Shown one piece after another: positions 43,701-58,700 of a stretch of DNA of 64,000 nt. Position numbers and translations under genes: made by a program. This stretch comes from Bin80 sp965219915. Lineage in GTDB: Bacteria; Bacteroidota; Rhodothermia; Rhodothermales; Bin80. Each line of letters starts with the position of its first letter. The stretch's first letter is position 1. Under the pieces are notes generated by a model. The model worked only from the letters and a program-made list of their open reading frames with translations, was not told the origin of the DNA and searched no databases. The stretch is from contig OZ244794.1 of NCBI GenBank assembly GCA_965219915.1, forward strand, positions 992,001 through 1,056,000. The letters are read 5' to 3'.

Positions 43701-46700
43701 AGTTTCTACCAGCTCGGCATGAATTTCCAATAGGTCTCCGGCCGCCGAAGCGCTTAACTGATCTCCCGCCCCCTTATAGCCCTCCTGAACACCTCTTAGA
43801 TCAGCAGCCGCCTGCAGATCGTGGTTGGTGTATCCATCGTCAAGATGGGCGATGATTCGCTGCTCCAGCCCCTCTTTAAAGTCCTCCTCCAGATTGTCAG
43901 GAATCACGAAAAAGCGCTCATCCTGAATGACTTTTACCGAAGAATCGTGCGGTGTGTGATTCACCGCAACGGGCTGGAGCCCAAGCCACATGCTCGCGGC
44001 ATCGGCGGTCTCCCTCACTCTTTCTTGGACCGACAAGAGCGCCATTTCAATAGTCATGATCGCGGCTTCCTTCGCTGCGTCCCGGACTGGGTCCGATGCT
44101 ACAACATCCTTGAAGAGCGCGATGTCTTCGCCTCGCGGGGGGGCTTCCGTCCACCCATCAGGGGGTGGAGACCTCTCAATAGACCTCCCCGCTTTCTCCA
44201 TCGCCACCTCGAACCCTTCACGTATGGCACGGCAGGCGGCGAGAACTGCGCGGGTGTGGGCTACGGCCGCCACATCGGCCCAGTGTTTTTGGACATATGG
44301 TGGGTAGGCGTCATTGACCCAGATCTCCTTGTCGTTCAGGGGGACGGCCGAGGCGGCGGTCACCTCGGCCGCTGCTATGATTAGGGCGTGTAATGTATCG
44401 TAAGTCATCGTTTGCAGGTAATTGGTTACCGCTCCCAGCTGGACGGCTCCGGCCTCTCTTGACTTCCAGCGTCCTGTTCAATCTCTTTCTTTTCTCCCAG
44501 GTAGTACGTGGGGTACGACTCCCCGTCTTTCAAGACGCCCTGATCGAACTCAAATGCGGTGAATTCCCATCGGGAGTGCACCGACCCGTCGGCACGGAGC
44601 GCCTCCACGATAATGGGTGGATCCTTGAACCCCAACCCGTTCACGCACTCCAGCGCATCATAGAGCGGGAAATACCCAGACTGGTCTTCAAGGAGCAGCA
44701 TCGCAGTAACGCCGGCGGAGTGTTCTATGTGGGGAGGGAACCCATAATGCTGCCGGTCTTCTGCCGCTAGACTTGCCGTGAGGCTATAGACCCGATCAGG
44801 ATCATCCGCCAACACGGCCCTGAACTCCTTGATCTCATCCTCTCCCACGGAGCGGGCGGCATCGGTCCCTTGGCGATCCGACATCAACCCTTCCCCTTTG
44901 TCACCCCTCTCCTTGCTACGCTCGCTACGCTGGCGGTATAGGTCTCCGAGACGCCTCAGAATCAGGTGATGTTCTTTGCCCATATGCATGTGGCGGGTCA
45001 GCCTCCGGACACCTGCGTAGCCTCGTTTTTCACAGTGCTCCATATCAACCTGGAGGAGGTTGTGGACTGGAAGGTGGACAGCCAGCAGCACCGCTCCACT
45101 CATGAGGGCGGGGGAAAGGTTCTCTTTGTCAATAATTAGGTCTGGTTCATCTGATTTGTTTTGGTAAAGACCAGGCGCCGGCTTTCGGAGATGGACCTGA
45201 TTATACATACCTCCCTCCTCGTTCGCCACAAACACCTGATGCTCCGGGAACGGATGCAGCTTTCTGTTCAGGTCATCATAGACAGTCGCGAGCAACTCAG
45301 TGTCTATCTGTCCTATGTGCGTAGGGTCTTCGGTTTTCCAGTCCGACCGGATGGCCTGAGAGACCGTGTCTTGAGTAATTGGTTTCCTCATCGTTCCCAA
45401 TCCTTTGCGGGGAGGTCCTGTTGCTCGGCCCCGCCCCGCTCCCGAGCCAGTTTCCGACGCCGGGTAACTTCGCGCGTGACTGCTCTCCGGATCGCGGACT
45501 GGGTGGTGGCCGCCAGCACCTGCTCCTCTTCTGAGAGGAGGAAGCATGCTTTAACGCGGTCAGGAGTTAGTGATGTGGGGTGGCGCTCTGCGACCAGGTG
45601 GAACGGGTCCTCGTCTGGATCAATCGCCGGTTTTACGGCCGGCCTTACAAGCGCCCTGACCACCTCCTTTTCTACGACCTTGTAGATCGCGGGGAGGAGG
45701 GCGTACTCCAATTGATTCTCGAAGCATTGCCAGGTCGCCACCATCTCTACTTCCGACGCGATCGCGGCACGGATATAGAGCTTGTGCTGCTGGTCCATGG
45801 CACCGTTCTGGCTCCACGATGCCTGCGCCTGCTTCACGAGCTTTTGGGTTTGCACGCATCCTGGGATGGGGGCGGCCGGCCGCAGTTTGGCGGGCACCAT
45901 GTAGGTCTTGGCGACTCCGGTGACCCTGTCCGTGTGAGCGTTCGCTCCTGCGATGACCCCCTTCAGTACGGGCGGCAGAGCCCAGTAGTCCAAGTCTTTC
46001 CGGTCATTGGGCCAATGGGCAACTCCCTTCCTTTTAGCCTCCCGCTTGAGGCGCTGATACGCCTGGTTCACGAGGCGCAATGCCAGGTTAGGGAAGGGCT
46101 CCTCAGAGTGGGGGGCTGAGAGGGAAGACCGACTCTCCCACGAGTGGAGGCGGGCGACTTGTAGGGCGGAATGCCAGGCAATGTCTGTGAAAGCGAGGCG
46201 TTCACGGGACTCGATGGACTGACATACATGCTCCGGAATGTCCATCCCCTCTTGATTCATGTGAGGTGTGTCGATTATATTCTCCCTACTCATCGTTCCC
46301 AGGTGGAGGTGGTTGAGGGCTGGCGCGTTTTTTGAACGGGGTGGCGCGAAGCGTCTATTTTGTGCTGCCTCGCGCGTCTTTCGTAGAGATGCTCCAGGTA
46401 GTCTCGAATCATCCCCACCACCTCCGACCGTTCGCGGTCTTGGTACGGTGTCAGGAATTCCACGTCTACATAACCCCGTCCGTCGGTCTCATCCATTGCT
46501 ACCTGCGCAAATCCTTTGAAGGAGCTGAAGGCGATGGGCATCAGAAGGTCACCATGCATCAGCGAAGAAGACACGTGATGCTCTTCGATAATCGCGCGGG
46601 GTGGGTTGTCTCGTTCGGGAAACCGGTCCTTGACATCATCCCACAACTTGATCCGGTTTAGGTCGCCTTCCACTTCATTCGCGGCGAACACGTTGTACTG

Positions 46701-49700
46701 CTCCCATGTAGGGGCGCTGACATCCTTGAATGCCAACCCCACCAGGACAGTGTCGACCGCCCCCACGTATGCGGGATCCCGGAACAGGGGGGCGTGTGTG
46801 ATGTGCCGGATCACGGCATCCTTCGTGATTGGGGGTCTCATCGTTCTCGCCCAAATTGGTTGAGCGCGCGGGAGGCCTCCTGTGCTGGCTTACTGAACAA
46901 CCTGGAAGACAAGGCCGGTTTCTTTGTGGCGCGTTTTTCTTGAGGGTTCTGACTCATGCTACCGCCCCATTTCAAAGGTCTGTCCGCCGACGGGCGGCGT
47001 ACGTGCAGATTTTGACACACTAGCGACCTGCGCTGATGTGGGAGGAGGCCCCAGTTCTCCCCCAGCCGAGGAGGACTGTGCGGCTTGACTATGAGTCCCC
47101 TTCCCCCGGTATTGCCGCAAGGGGCTCATGAGCTTTTCGTTTTGGATGGGGGCGTGCTCGTTCGGTAGATCGCGAGGGATTTCTCCCCGCGCGACCTGCT
47201 GCTCATGCAGTGTCCAGGCACGAAACCGGCTGCACTTTTGTTGCCACAGCCAGAACGGAGACTGCGCAGCGTCCCGGGGTTTGGACTCCGAGACCGACAA
47301 GATCACACCACGCTCGGTCCGCTGCACAATGGCATCCACCGCCGCGTACCATCGCTTCTCCTGTCGTGTCCGCACGCGAACGATCCGGTGATTCCGGAGG
47401 CCCTCGACCTGTTCTTCGGTCAGACGCACACCCCATTCGTTCCGACTGATCCGAGCAGGGCGTACCACAGGTATTGTGTGCTTATCAATCACGAAGTCAC
47501 GAAGCGCGTAACGAGGCCTGTCTGGTGCCCGCAAGGCGAAATATTTTGGGGGATGTTGGGTTGGTTCGTCAGCCGGGATTAATTCGCAGTCATAGACAGG
47601 CGCGAGGAGGATGATGGATTTTCGTTTGTCTTCCGTCAGGTCCACCCACTCAAGGTCATCCGCCAGTCCGGCATCAAACGCCTTTCTAAACTTCTTCAGG
47701 GCCCCGTCTATCGTTTCCGCGGAGACCTCGGTCCAATCTCCCCGCGGTTTACGAATCTTGAATGTCCAGACAGGCCACTGCTCGCCCGCAGACGAGTCCT
47801 GACGCGTAGGTTGTGCACTCATCGGGAGCACCCCGCAAGTCTAAAGGACCCTGCATGGACGTAGTTTTTGCCTGCGGGCGCTCCTGGAATGGGAGCCGAA
47901 TGGGAGCGGTAGATAACGGGAGCGGACATGGGGACAGTTACCTGGCCAGACCGTGCCGTAACCCGCGGTCGCGCTCCTCTCTTCCCAGGGAATAGTTGGT
48001 AGAGACGCCGGATGGCCTGAACTTACGGGGGCCTCCGCCCATTACTGCGGTTGCGTTTGAGACGCCCCTCATGCCGTTCATGCCAAACCCTAAAATTTTG
48101 GCCGCGAACGTCGCTCCCTTGTGGGCCATGGCGACAGCCTTGGTGTGTGGGGTGGCCGTCAATGCAACCTTGACACCCTTGCCCACGGCTTTTCCTACCC
48201 CGGCTGCAGCCTTCTTGGCTACTGACTGCTCTTGCCCCCCGTACACCGCCGCACAGGCCTTCGCCACCTTCTTTGCCTTGGACAGAGGAAACTGCCAGCT
48301 CCGGTCTACCCCATTCCACTTTCCTCCCAGTGCATGGGCCTTCTTAATAAACTCCTCGTTGTAGGGCGCCTTGACCACAATCTTGTCCCCGATATGCGAG
48401 AGCTGGTAGGCGGGGGTGGTGTCGGTTTTCTTAGCGGATTCCATGGTATTCGGAGTTGGTTGTTCCAGTCAAAACACGAGAGATGGCCGTAATGTTTCAG
48501 TATAAACAAATTTAATGATATAATTTGTCTTGTTTTGTGACAAATAGAGGAATCTGGAACCTGAATGAGCCAGTTGGGTTAACACACTCGGCGCAGGAAG
48601 ACCCGTGAATGAGGCAGGGTGTTGTTCTGTTGGGAACACGCGTCTGCGATTGAGTTCCCGCTAGTACTGCGCAGCCCCATCATACGACAACGGGAGTGTA
48701 TGCATGGGGCATTGGGAGCCTACCCATTGGGTGGGCTCCCTGCATTCAGGGGCTGCGTGAGAACCCGCAGGAAGTGCTGCTCATTGCTCGTACCAGGCCA
48801 GATCCGCCTTCGGCGTCCATGCACCATTACGCTGGACCCGCACCACCGCTTCCTTAGCCCCAGGGTAGCCCTTTTCTGCCGCTCGATTATACCAGTCGGC
48901 TGCACCTTCAGCACTCCGCGCAACGCCATGGCCAATTTCGTAGTTCTGCCCCGTCTGAAACATCGCGTCCACATCCCCAACCAGCGCGGCCTGGCAACAC
49001 GCGTAGAAGCTACGCTCCTCAGAATACGAGTTGGTCACTCTGCTTAACCAAGGTGGATTGAGCGCCCAAGGTGGCCATAGCGGGGTGATTGGGGCGAATT
49101 CTATGTCTCGAACCCCGATTCGCTCTGCCATTTCGTAGACGTGATCAGCACAGACGGGAATGGGTTGGTGTTGGTGGGGGAGGACCAACTGGCTGTCTAC
49201 CTGGGGGGCAGAGATTTCGTTCTCCTCGGCGCAAATGAGGCACAATTCACCATGTGGTGGCATAGTGCGAGCCAGCTCCTTCGCCCGGTGCAGGTGCTGC
49301 TGGACGGCCTGGCGGTCGGCTGTCAGCGCTGCACCATCCAGGATGTCGCGTGCCAGACCGATCTGACGGTAACACCAGAAGGAGGCCATGGGCATGATCC
49401 TGCTCTCCGTCCGATCAAGTAACCCGCGTGCCCCATCGTCCAGATTCTGCTGCACCAGATCTATCGCTTTCTGCAGGGTCCCAGGCAGGGAAAACTCACC
49501 GCCAGTAGTCACTTCGGTTGGACGCTGGAAAAACATTGGCGGGCTCAATGGCTACTTCCCTTACGTGCGTGAGACGGGGTTTTCTCCGGCATTTTGCGCC
49601 CGCTATGTGGGGAGTAATTGGTTTGTATTAATATATTATATTGTAACAATTTATCACGTGTCTGGTTGCAGATCGCCACGGGTCCAACTCCATGAACTCC

Positions 49701-52700
49701 CAAATTTTCCCGCCCGCATGGCGTTTCTAATGATAGGGTACCGTCTCCATACATGGGGGACTTCCGGGCTGCGCAGGCTAGGACTGCGGTTCCTTGCCTG
49801 GTCCCGTCGTCGCAATAGCGCCGAGAACTCCTTTCAACCCGATTGCCTGCAGGTAGATATGGAGCTCCGTCGGGTGCGGAAACAATTTGACACCGAGATC
49901 GACCTCTATAATGTCTGTGTCGACAATTACAACCGCACACTTCACTTACATCACGCCGAAGTCTTCCAGGATGGAGTCCAGAAGGGCGCCGTTCAAGTCT
50001 GTATGTCTGATGATAGCCGCGGGTTTATTGTGCGGCGTCCGGTTCTCTCTCCCGCGCAGAGGCAGCGAGGGAGAGAGTTGAGTATAGAGCGCCTTAATCT
50101 CGCAATGTGTAAGCATTATCTGGAGGGCAAAGAGGGAGGGCTGGAGGAGATAGCTATTGAAAGGGAATTATACGCTAAACTGTAATTTCTTTTGATGGTG
50201 GGGTTTTTGGCTTTTTCGGCTTCAGTCCCTTGATTACTGCTTCCCGCATCGTAGCGCCTCCATATTTGGGATTCATGACCGGCTCGTCCAGCATGTCGTA
50301 AGCAAGTTGCTTCGGGTCCCGTTTCGGAGTAGTTGACTTTTTCGCTTTCATCGTTCGTAGCTGGTTGAGGTTGAATATCAGGCTAACTTACCTCCAATAT
50401 CTCAAAATGGCACCCGCTCGCATTCATAGTCCCTTAGCATACCAGGATACATTGCTACGTACAGTATACAACAAAAGTTTTAACTCTGTCGCGAAAAATA
50501 TCTATATTACTCCTGCGTTTCGTTGTGATGGGCTTCGGCATGCGTCGGGCCATCTGTCAAATACAATAGCTGATTACAGCTCGGACTAGCTATCCGAGTC
50601 GGTAAATAGGCAGAAATCGGTGCAGGAATTCTCCGCACCGTCAATAAGCTCATCACAACGGGTTTACGCATAGCCCGACACCTGTTGGGCTGCATGATCT
50701 ACACATCACCAACTTGGGAGAGCCCTACATCAACAATGAAATACACATTAAGCAGCGCCCTCGCAGTATTCGCACTGATTTTGGCAGGATGCGGGATCTT
50801 GTTTCTGCCAGCTACTCAAACGGTCTCTGTTGACAGTAATCCGGTGGAAGCAACTGTAACCATCAACGGCGTCAATCACGGATTAACACCTATCGCGGTT
50901 GAACTTGATAACAAGAGAAGCCACACAATAACGATCCGAAAGGAGGGATACAATACGGTTTCCTGCATCCTCAACGCCAAAGTCAAAGGATCCATCGTGG
51001 TACTTGATGTTCTTGGAGGGCTATTACCGGTACTCATTGATGCTGCCACGGGCGGATGGAAGCAATTAGACAAGACGTACTGCAACGCCGATCTTGTGGC
51101 CGGATCCCAAGAACGATTGACGAGCTGTGACATCCTACGCCGCGAGCGAGACGAAGCGTGGGAGGCTTACGAGAATCGGAGGAATAACACCAATCGGCAA
51201 AGAATGCAGGATACAGCAAGGAGGTATCGCGAGCAGTGCGGGTAGTCCTCAAAATATGGATGTATTATACCACGCAGGCGTTGTTGACAGATAGGCTCTA
51301 TCATCCGAAATTTCAAGCATCAGACTATTTGGACGGGGGATAATCTAGATATACTCCGAGGATTCAATTCGGAGTGCATTGACCTGATCTACCTTGATCC
51401 GCCATTCAACTCTAACGCAAACTACGCGGCTCCTATAGGCAGTCAAGCCGCTGGAGCCGAATTCAAAGACACGTGGGGGCTGTCAGACATCAACCTTGCG
51501 TGGCATGGCGAGATAAAGCATGATCACCCTGGACTTTATGCCTTGCTCCTAGCAACGCGGGAAATACACGGGGATTCCATGATGTCCTACCTGATCTATA
51601 TGGCTATACGGATCATGGAGTTGCGTAGAGTGCTCAAACCGACAGGGAGTATCTATTTGCATTGTGATCCAATTGCAAGCCACTACCTGAAACTGTTGAT
51701 GGATTCCTTGTTTGGGAGGAAGAATTTCAGAAATGAGATCGTGTGGTGTTACAAATCAGGTGGAGCAAGTAAGCGCTATTTTGCCAGAAAACATGACATC
51801 ATTCTTCTGTATGCAAAAAATGAACGGGATGCGAAATTTTATCCGCAAAAAGTAAAATCATATGGGGCAACTGGCGGGGGGCACGGGGTTGTAAAATACT
51901 ACCGAGATAAAATCGGTACATATTCCATCGTTAACGCACGTGATTGGTGGGATATATCAATGCTCGCAACAACACATCCCGAACGAACGGGCTATCCCAC
52001 CCAAAAGCCTCTTGCATTGCTCAAACGCATTATCAAAGCATCCAGCAATCACGGAGATATAATTCTTGATCCGTTCTGTGGCTGTGCTACCGCTTGCATT
52101 GCGGCGGAGATGGAGGAACGAGAATGGGTAGGCATTGACATAAGCCCCAAGGCAGCCGAATTGGTAGAGCGCAGGATGGTAAAGGAGGTTGGAGTCATGT
52201 ATGCGGGCTATCACCGCACGGACATACCCGAGCGCACTGATATGGGGCTTATGCTTCGCTTCAACGACATCCGCAATAAGAAATACCTGTACGGCGAACA
52301 AGGAGGCTATTGCAACGGATGTGAGACGCACTTTCAGCCTCAGCACTTTGAGGTTGACCACATCATCCCCCGGGCAAAGGGAGGTACAGATCATATCTCA
52401 AATCTGCAACTGCTCTGTAGTTCATGCAACAAGGTCAAAGGGACACGCACCCACGAGGAGTTGCTGGTACGACTCACAGATAAAGGATGGATTAAGCGCA
52501 AAATGGCGGCTTAATTTCCTGCCTAGGTTTGCGAAACAATTAAAACTTTTGTTGTATAACGGGGCCGAACAATCTAACTTGACACAAACAAACCGGACCT
52601 AGAGAAATGAATCACAAACAACTCGAATACGAAGAAATCCCGTTCGAGCCAGAATTGGACAAAATGTTCAGAGCCGTATACAAGGAGTGGGGCGATGTGT

Positions 52701-55700
52701 TGGCGGATTATCAAGTGTACACAAATTTGTTTGGGGATTCCAATAAAGTGAGATGGTTGAATATGGTAGAACCTTGCATGGGATATATTCAAGGGATCAT
52801 GGGGGAACGGATTATTCTCGGACTTCGCCGACTGTTAGATACAGACATTCCGAAGTATCCGAATAATGCTTCAGCCCGAAAGCTGGAACAATATCTTGGT
52901 GATAAATCGTCACTCAAGGAGAAAGTTAAGGCGAAGGTTAAGGCAGAAGTTAAGAGGTGTATTGACGAAGCCGATTGTTGTGCAAAGTCTGCCAAAACAT
53001 TTAGAGACAAAAAACTTGCGCACAATGACATTATGTACAAATACGAAACGACTGGTGTCTCAATGAAACACACCAAGGAGGCACTAGACGCCGTACATGG
53101 GGCATTGCAGGCTATTTCAATGGCATACAAGAAAGAAGCCCTTGTAAACGGAAGTACTGTTAAGGTTTATCCCTTGAGTATGTTGTCATTCCAGTTAGAA
53201 CGACTAATCAAAGGCGTTCTCTTCATTGATTCCTTGATTGACCCTACGGGTGAGATAGATCCGCATGATGAAAGTCATACCATAGCATCGCTGAATATGC
53301 TTGGAGTGGAGCCAATCACCGAGCAACATGAAGAAAAGTTCCGCAAATTCAAACTGGTTGCTCAAAGCATGAGACGTAGGATGGATGAGGCGCGGGATTA
53401 GAACAACTCTAACTGCTGGCCCGCCGTTGAATTCTGTTTAGTCCCTCGGGTGAGCATATTGTAGGTGAGTCGTTTCCCGGCCATGCCTTTGGTAACCATT
53501 GCCATCTGGTCAATCGTATCCAGTCCACGCAGGTTGTGTTTGCCTGCAAACTGGGTTACGTAGCGGTTAAGGTGCTTCTTGCTCAAGTGGTGATAGGTAC
53601 CGTAGTAGGCTCTTTTCAACATAGCCCAAAAGGATTCGATGCCGTTCGTGTGGGCGTATTCCCCAAGCGTGGTAGATACTGCCCATTGCTTCCGACTATG
53701 CTTGATGGTCGTATGATGCGTTAAACCCTTGTAGCTCCGGTGTTCATCCGTGAAGACCAGTGCGTCCTCGGTGCGAGTCTCATTGATGAAGTCCTGCATG
53801 ACGGGCTTAGAAGTCTCCTCTATCACCTTTGCCCGAATATGGTTCGTCTTGCGGTCCTTCGCGCCCAATACGGCAACCTTGCCAACTGTACCGCCTCCGG
53901 GGTGGAGTTTCTTGTCCTCATGCTTATTGAATTCCTTCCCTCCTATATAGGTCTCATCACCTCTACCGGACCGTCAAATACTTCAATGATTTCCGACATC
54001 ACGCCCTCCCGGATGCGGTGCAACATGTGCCATGCAGTGCCTTGTCGGATATCCAAGTCTCGGTGCAGTTTCATGCTGGACACGCCTTTGAGGCTGGTCA
54101 TTTCGAGGAATATGGCCCATACCCATTTTTTCAGGGGAACCTTGGTAGATTGGAGTACGGTACCGGTCTTTACACTGAAATAACGCTTGCAGTCCTTGCA
54201 ACGGTACGGCATACCGTTTGCGTTCTTGATCTCATAGGTGTTAGAGCCTTGACAGCGCGGACACTTGCGTCCGTCCGGCCAGAACACAGACTCAAACCAT
54301 TTGACGGCTGAATCCTCGTCGGGAAACATTTCCGCGAGTTTGAGCAAGCTGATTCCTTTCCTGTAAGCTCTTCCGGGTCCCTTGGTAGCCATTGCCTTAG
54401 CCTTAACGGGTGAATTGAATTCGTTTCTTCCTTAATATACGGCATATTTCGTTGAGATGTACAGTTTGGCGTATAATTCCCTATTGAAAACATTATCCAG
54501 AGAATCGTTGCGGAAGAGGTCTGATCAGATGGGGCTAGGCAAAGCACAACCGTTATGCGCGAAGATACTCACCCCTTTTGGCTGGAATGCGATGGGGGAT
54601 ATGGAGCGGGGGATGCACATAACCGGCAAAGACGGCAAGGCGACAGTCGTGACGGGCGTATTCCCGCAAGGCGAAAAGGACGTATACGAAATAACTCTGG
54701 GGGATGGTGGTAAAGTGCAGTGTTGTGTCGAGCATATTTGGACGGTAAATACGGGCCCACGGCGCTCACGACGGTCGCCGTGGTATAACCTGACAACACA
54801 GCAACTAATCACGGAAGGCGTGACATATCCCGGAGGCCGACGTAAGTTCTTCGTACCTGTGGTCGCCCCTGTGCATTACACACCACAACAAAAGCCTTTG
54901 AGTGTGGACCCGTGGCTGCTTGGAGTTATCTTGGCTGGAGGGGGACACGTGCGGAGTGCATTGACACTCACGATAAAAGATGCTGCTACGCGTTGGCGCG
55001 TAGAGGAGATACTCAAGCGTGATTACAGAGATTTGGAGCTCCTTCCCCGCAATGCCGCCCGCCCGAACGCGTGGGGCGTGTCGCGTGGCAAAATGGGAGC
55101 GGGGAACAGTCTCGTCGGGCAGCTGCGCGAGTTGGGGGTTCTTGGATGCCGCCAATCCGAGAAGTTCGTTCCCGACGTGTATATGAGCGCTTCCGTGGGT
55201 GAGCGATTCGAGTTCCTGCGTGGATTAATGGACGCGCGGGGAAGATGGCAAATGGGCGGGGGATTAGCCTTTTACCACAATTCGTATAGGTTGCGGGAAT
55301 GCGTAGCCATACTGGTCATGTCATTGGGAGGCAAGGCGGCGGCGAAAGAGGACCGGAACCATATGTCCCTGCAAGTCCCTAACCTTACAGACGCGTTCCA
55401 TAATCCCCGAAAGGCCGCACTTTCAAAACATCGGCGCAACCCTACGCGCATGATTGCCAAGCTTGATAAGGTGGGTAGGTCTGAGTGCCAGTGTATCTCG
55501 ATCTTAAATGCTGATGGGCTGTATGTGACAAATGACTACGTAGTTACACACCACTCTGGTACATCGGCAACTGCGGAATGAGCGATAGAGCAGAAAAATG
55601 GGGGTGGTGCATGGGGTTCGAGTTGCCTAGCCTAGAACCATGGACGATCGCAGTTTCAGACAATCAAGCCTACAAGCCACTCGGGAATGCCGTGGTAGTG

Positions 55701-58700
55701 CCGGTTTTTGAGGCCATCGGAAGAGCGATCTTGCCATACATGAAACATACGTAGAGGACATTACAGTCCCACCCACATCAATTATGAAGCGCTATTACAA
55801 CCGCACCAAGGCGTTCTACCCCAACGGCGATACTCAGACTATCACGGCTACTGATCCGAGCTACGAAGAATTGTATGCGGATACAATCATTATGACTCTT
55901 GAAGTAGCGTTCGGTCACACACATGCATTTGTGTCCGAGTCTGCCTTGAAACAGACGCTCCATTTTTTTCAGATACTTGCCAGAGTATATGCAGGCGCGC
56001 ACCTGATACGCGTCGCGCACGACCATGCACCAGAACATATTGTTGAGACTATCCGGAATAACATGGCCCGTTGGGACCGGAAAGCAAGTGCTCAACTACG
56101 GAGTCTGAAAATGGCTGACAAGGTTCACTACTGCATTGACTGTGACAACGACGGACAACAGAAGCCCGCGGACTATAAAGCCACATTTTATAGTGATGGT
56201 GACAAAACAGTCTATGTATGCCGTGACTGTCATGAAGGCGCAGACCCCGACGTTATCCCATTCAACCTCAAAGTCACGCCGCTGCAATGAACCACTCTAC
56301 GAGTGCCCACGAGATGCACCCGGACACGATCATTGGGGTTCGCGCAGTTGCAGGCAATTGGAATAAAGCGTTTGTAAGCGAGCCCGCCTTACGGCAGTCC
56401 GCCCAGTTTTTTCAGGTGCTTGAGAGAGTAGATTCGGGGGTGGACTTTGCTCTTATCGCAGGAGGTGGATTGGGATGAAACTCAACCACGGACAAAACAC
56501 ACGTCCCCCCGGATGGCATAAATACGTGGGACAGGACTATATGCCGTTGTCCCGGCGGATGATATACTGGGTGAGCTGGCAGCTGCGAGACAATCGGGCG
56601 GCGAGGGAGTGGATCGCGATCAGGCTGGTGAGGCTGAAGCGGTGGGTTGGTATGCTACACGAAGGGATACTCTATGGGTACATTTTCAAAGAGAGGGATG
56701 AGAGAGACTCAGACTGACGAGCCGGTCCGGTACATCGGCGACTGCGGATACCTGCCTGCGGACAAGCCGATTGTCCTCCGAGGTGTCGTGACCTGTATAG
56801 GATTCAAATATGGCCGGCCGGCCGTACAAATACGGGTCAAGGGGGGGCACAACCGCAGAATATGGTGCTTGTTAAGCCAAAAACAGCCCTTGCAGACCGA
56901 CCTGGTTTGGGATAGCATAGAGGTTGAAGTTCACAGCCATGGCAGCTTCGGGTACAATGAAGCTGGCAGGCGCACACACTTGAACCGCTGCGCAATAGTA
57001 GGCATTGAAGCAAACGGGGGACCTGACGAATGAGTGATATAGCAATGGACTGGGCACGGTTCTGTGCCCGCCAACTTACGCTCGTTCACGCTGCACTCTT
57101 AAACGAGCAGATAGTGTTGCAGAAGTGCGCGAAGGCAGATGCGGCTTTTCGGCCCCTGCTTAAAGAGGTTACGGAGAGCGCCACGCGTGCTGCAGCATTA
57201 AAAAGGTTCTATCAGAAAGCGCTGCAGGCGATGCAAGAAGAGGGCGCCTAAATGAGCACCCGCAAAGAACACCTCGTCAACGAGATCGTGGCAAAGCTGC
57301 TACGTGTTCGCGATATCGGCTCCCCTGCCCTCAAACGGCGGTGCCTGCTCGATGTGGTGAAGCTCGCGGCGGTATTCCGCGTGGAGGCCACGCGGACATC
57401 CGCTCCTGCCAAAAGAAGCCGACTGATCAAGGATGCGGATGGACTGGATCAGCTTGTGGCTGAGCTCGAAAACGAGGGGTGGTGATTTTGCGAGCTGGCC
57501 AGACAATCCAGGTATAGCGACTGGAGGGGGATCAGAAGATGAAACTACGATGTAGCCGCTCATGGGACCAAGTTCGATAACCCCATCGGTTCTGTACCCT
57601 GAGAACAGCTGGGCCACCTTTTCAAGTTGCGGCACGTACCGCTATGCCCTCGGCCGGGTCTGGGCCATTGATGACATTGTCCAGATGCAGGCGGGGGGTG
57701 TCTTCATAACCCCCACATCAACCAATAGACTACCCGCATGTCACTTCTAAAGACTCTGGAAGACGTGTTGGCGCGAATTGAGTCAGAGCGCCAATGTCCC
57801 AGAGAAGCCTTACGTCGCGCGGAGGAACTGTCAGATGAATTTTCTGACATAAAACCCAAGAACGAGATGCCCACACCAGAACAGCTCATGGGGCTCCCCC
57901 CTGACCCCTCTAAAACAATTCGATTCAGGAGCACTCCCCAGAACGCGCCCGCTGACACACCTCTGTGCAGGCCACACTGAGTCGGTAGATCCGGATGACA
58001 CACCATTTTTATGATGCCCGGCGTCACGCTGTACATCATTGTGGAGACGAAACCTCGACCATCGTCGTGCGCTTTATCGAACGCACTCAGGATCCATTTA
58101 ACCCCAACGATGGGTTTGTCTGCGAGCACATGGCGGATGATGGCTACACTTACATCCACCGCTATATCCTTGCTCAACGCCTGGACGTATGGCGGGCTGC
58201 ATCCGCTGTGCAGGTCTGGGCGGCCGTCCTGAATGTCGTCGAGACGCTCGAAGGAGAAATCCTCATGAACCGTGGTGGGCTGTGATGACGGAGGCCTCGG
58301 ACTCGCTACCCATAGATGTACTTGGCGATTGCATTCTTGCCTGCGCGCTGCTTCCTGGTGTAGTGAGCTGGCATCTTTGACGACTTCCAGCGACCGACGG
58401 TTAGCAACTCCGGCAAGGTGGCCCCCTTGCTGGACAGCGTTTGGGCAGATCCAACCCGAAAACTGTGTGAGGAAAGATGTTCCCCGAAGTGATCCCTGCC
58501 AAGCCTGCGAACGATTTTGTTTAGCGCTGTCATTGAGATGTCTTTGCTCCTCGGGCGATCCCAACGATCAATGCCAATCACGAGTTTATCTGCCTCGGTC
58601 AGGCCCACCTTCATGATATAATCCTTGACGATCCTCATAGTGCTCGCCCCCAGATATTGGACATCATCCCCCTTCTCATTCGTCTTGGTGGTGAAGGGCA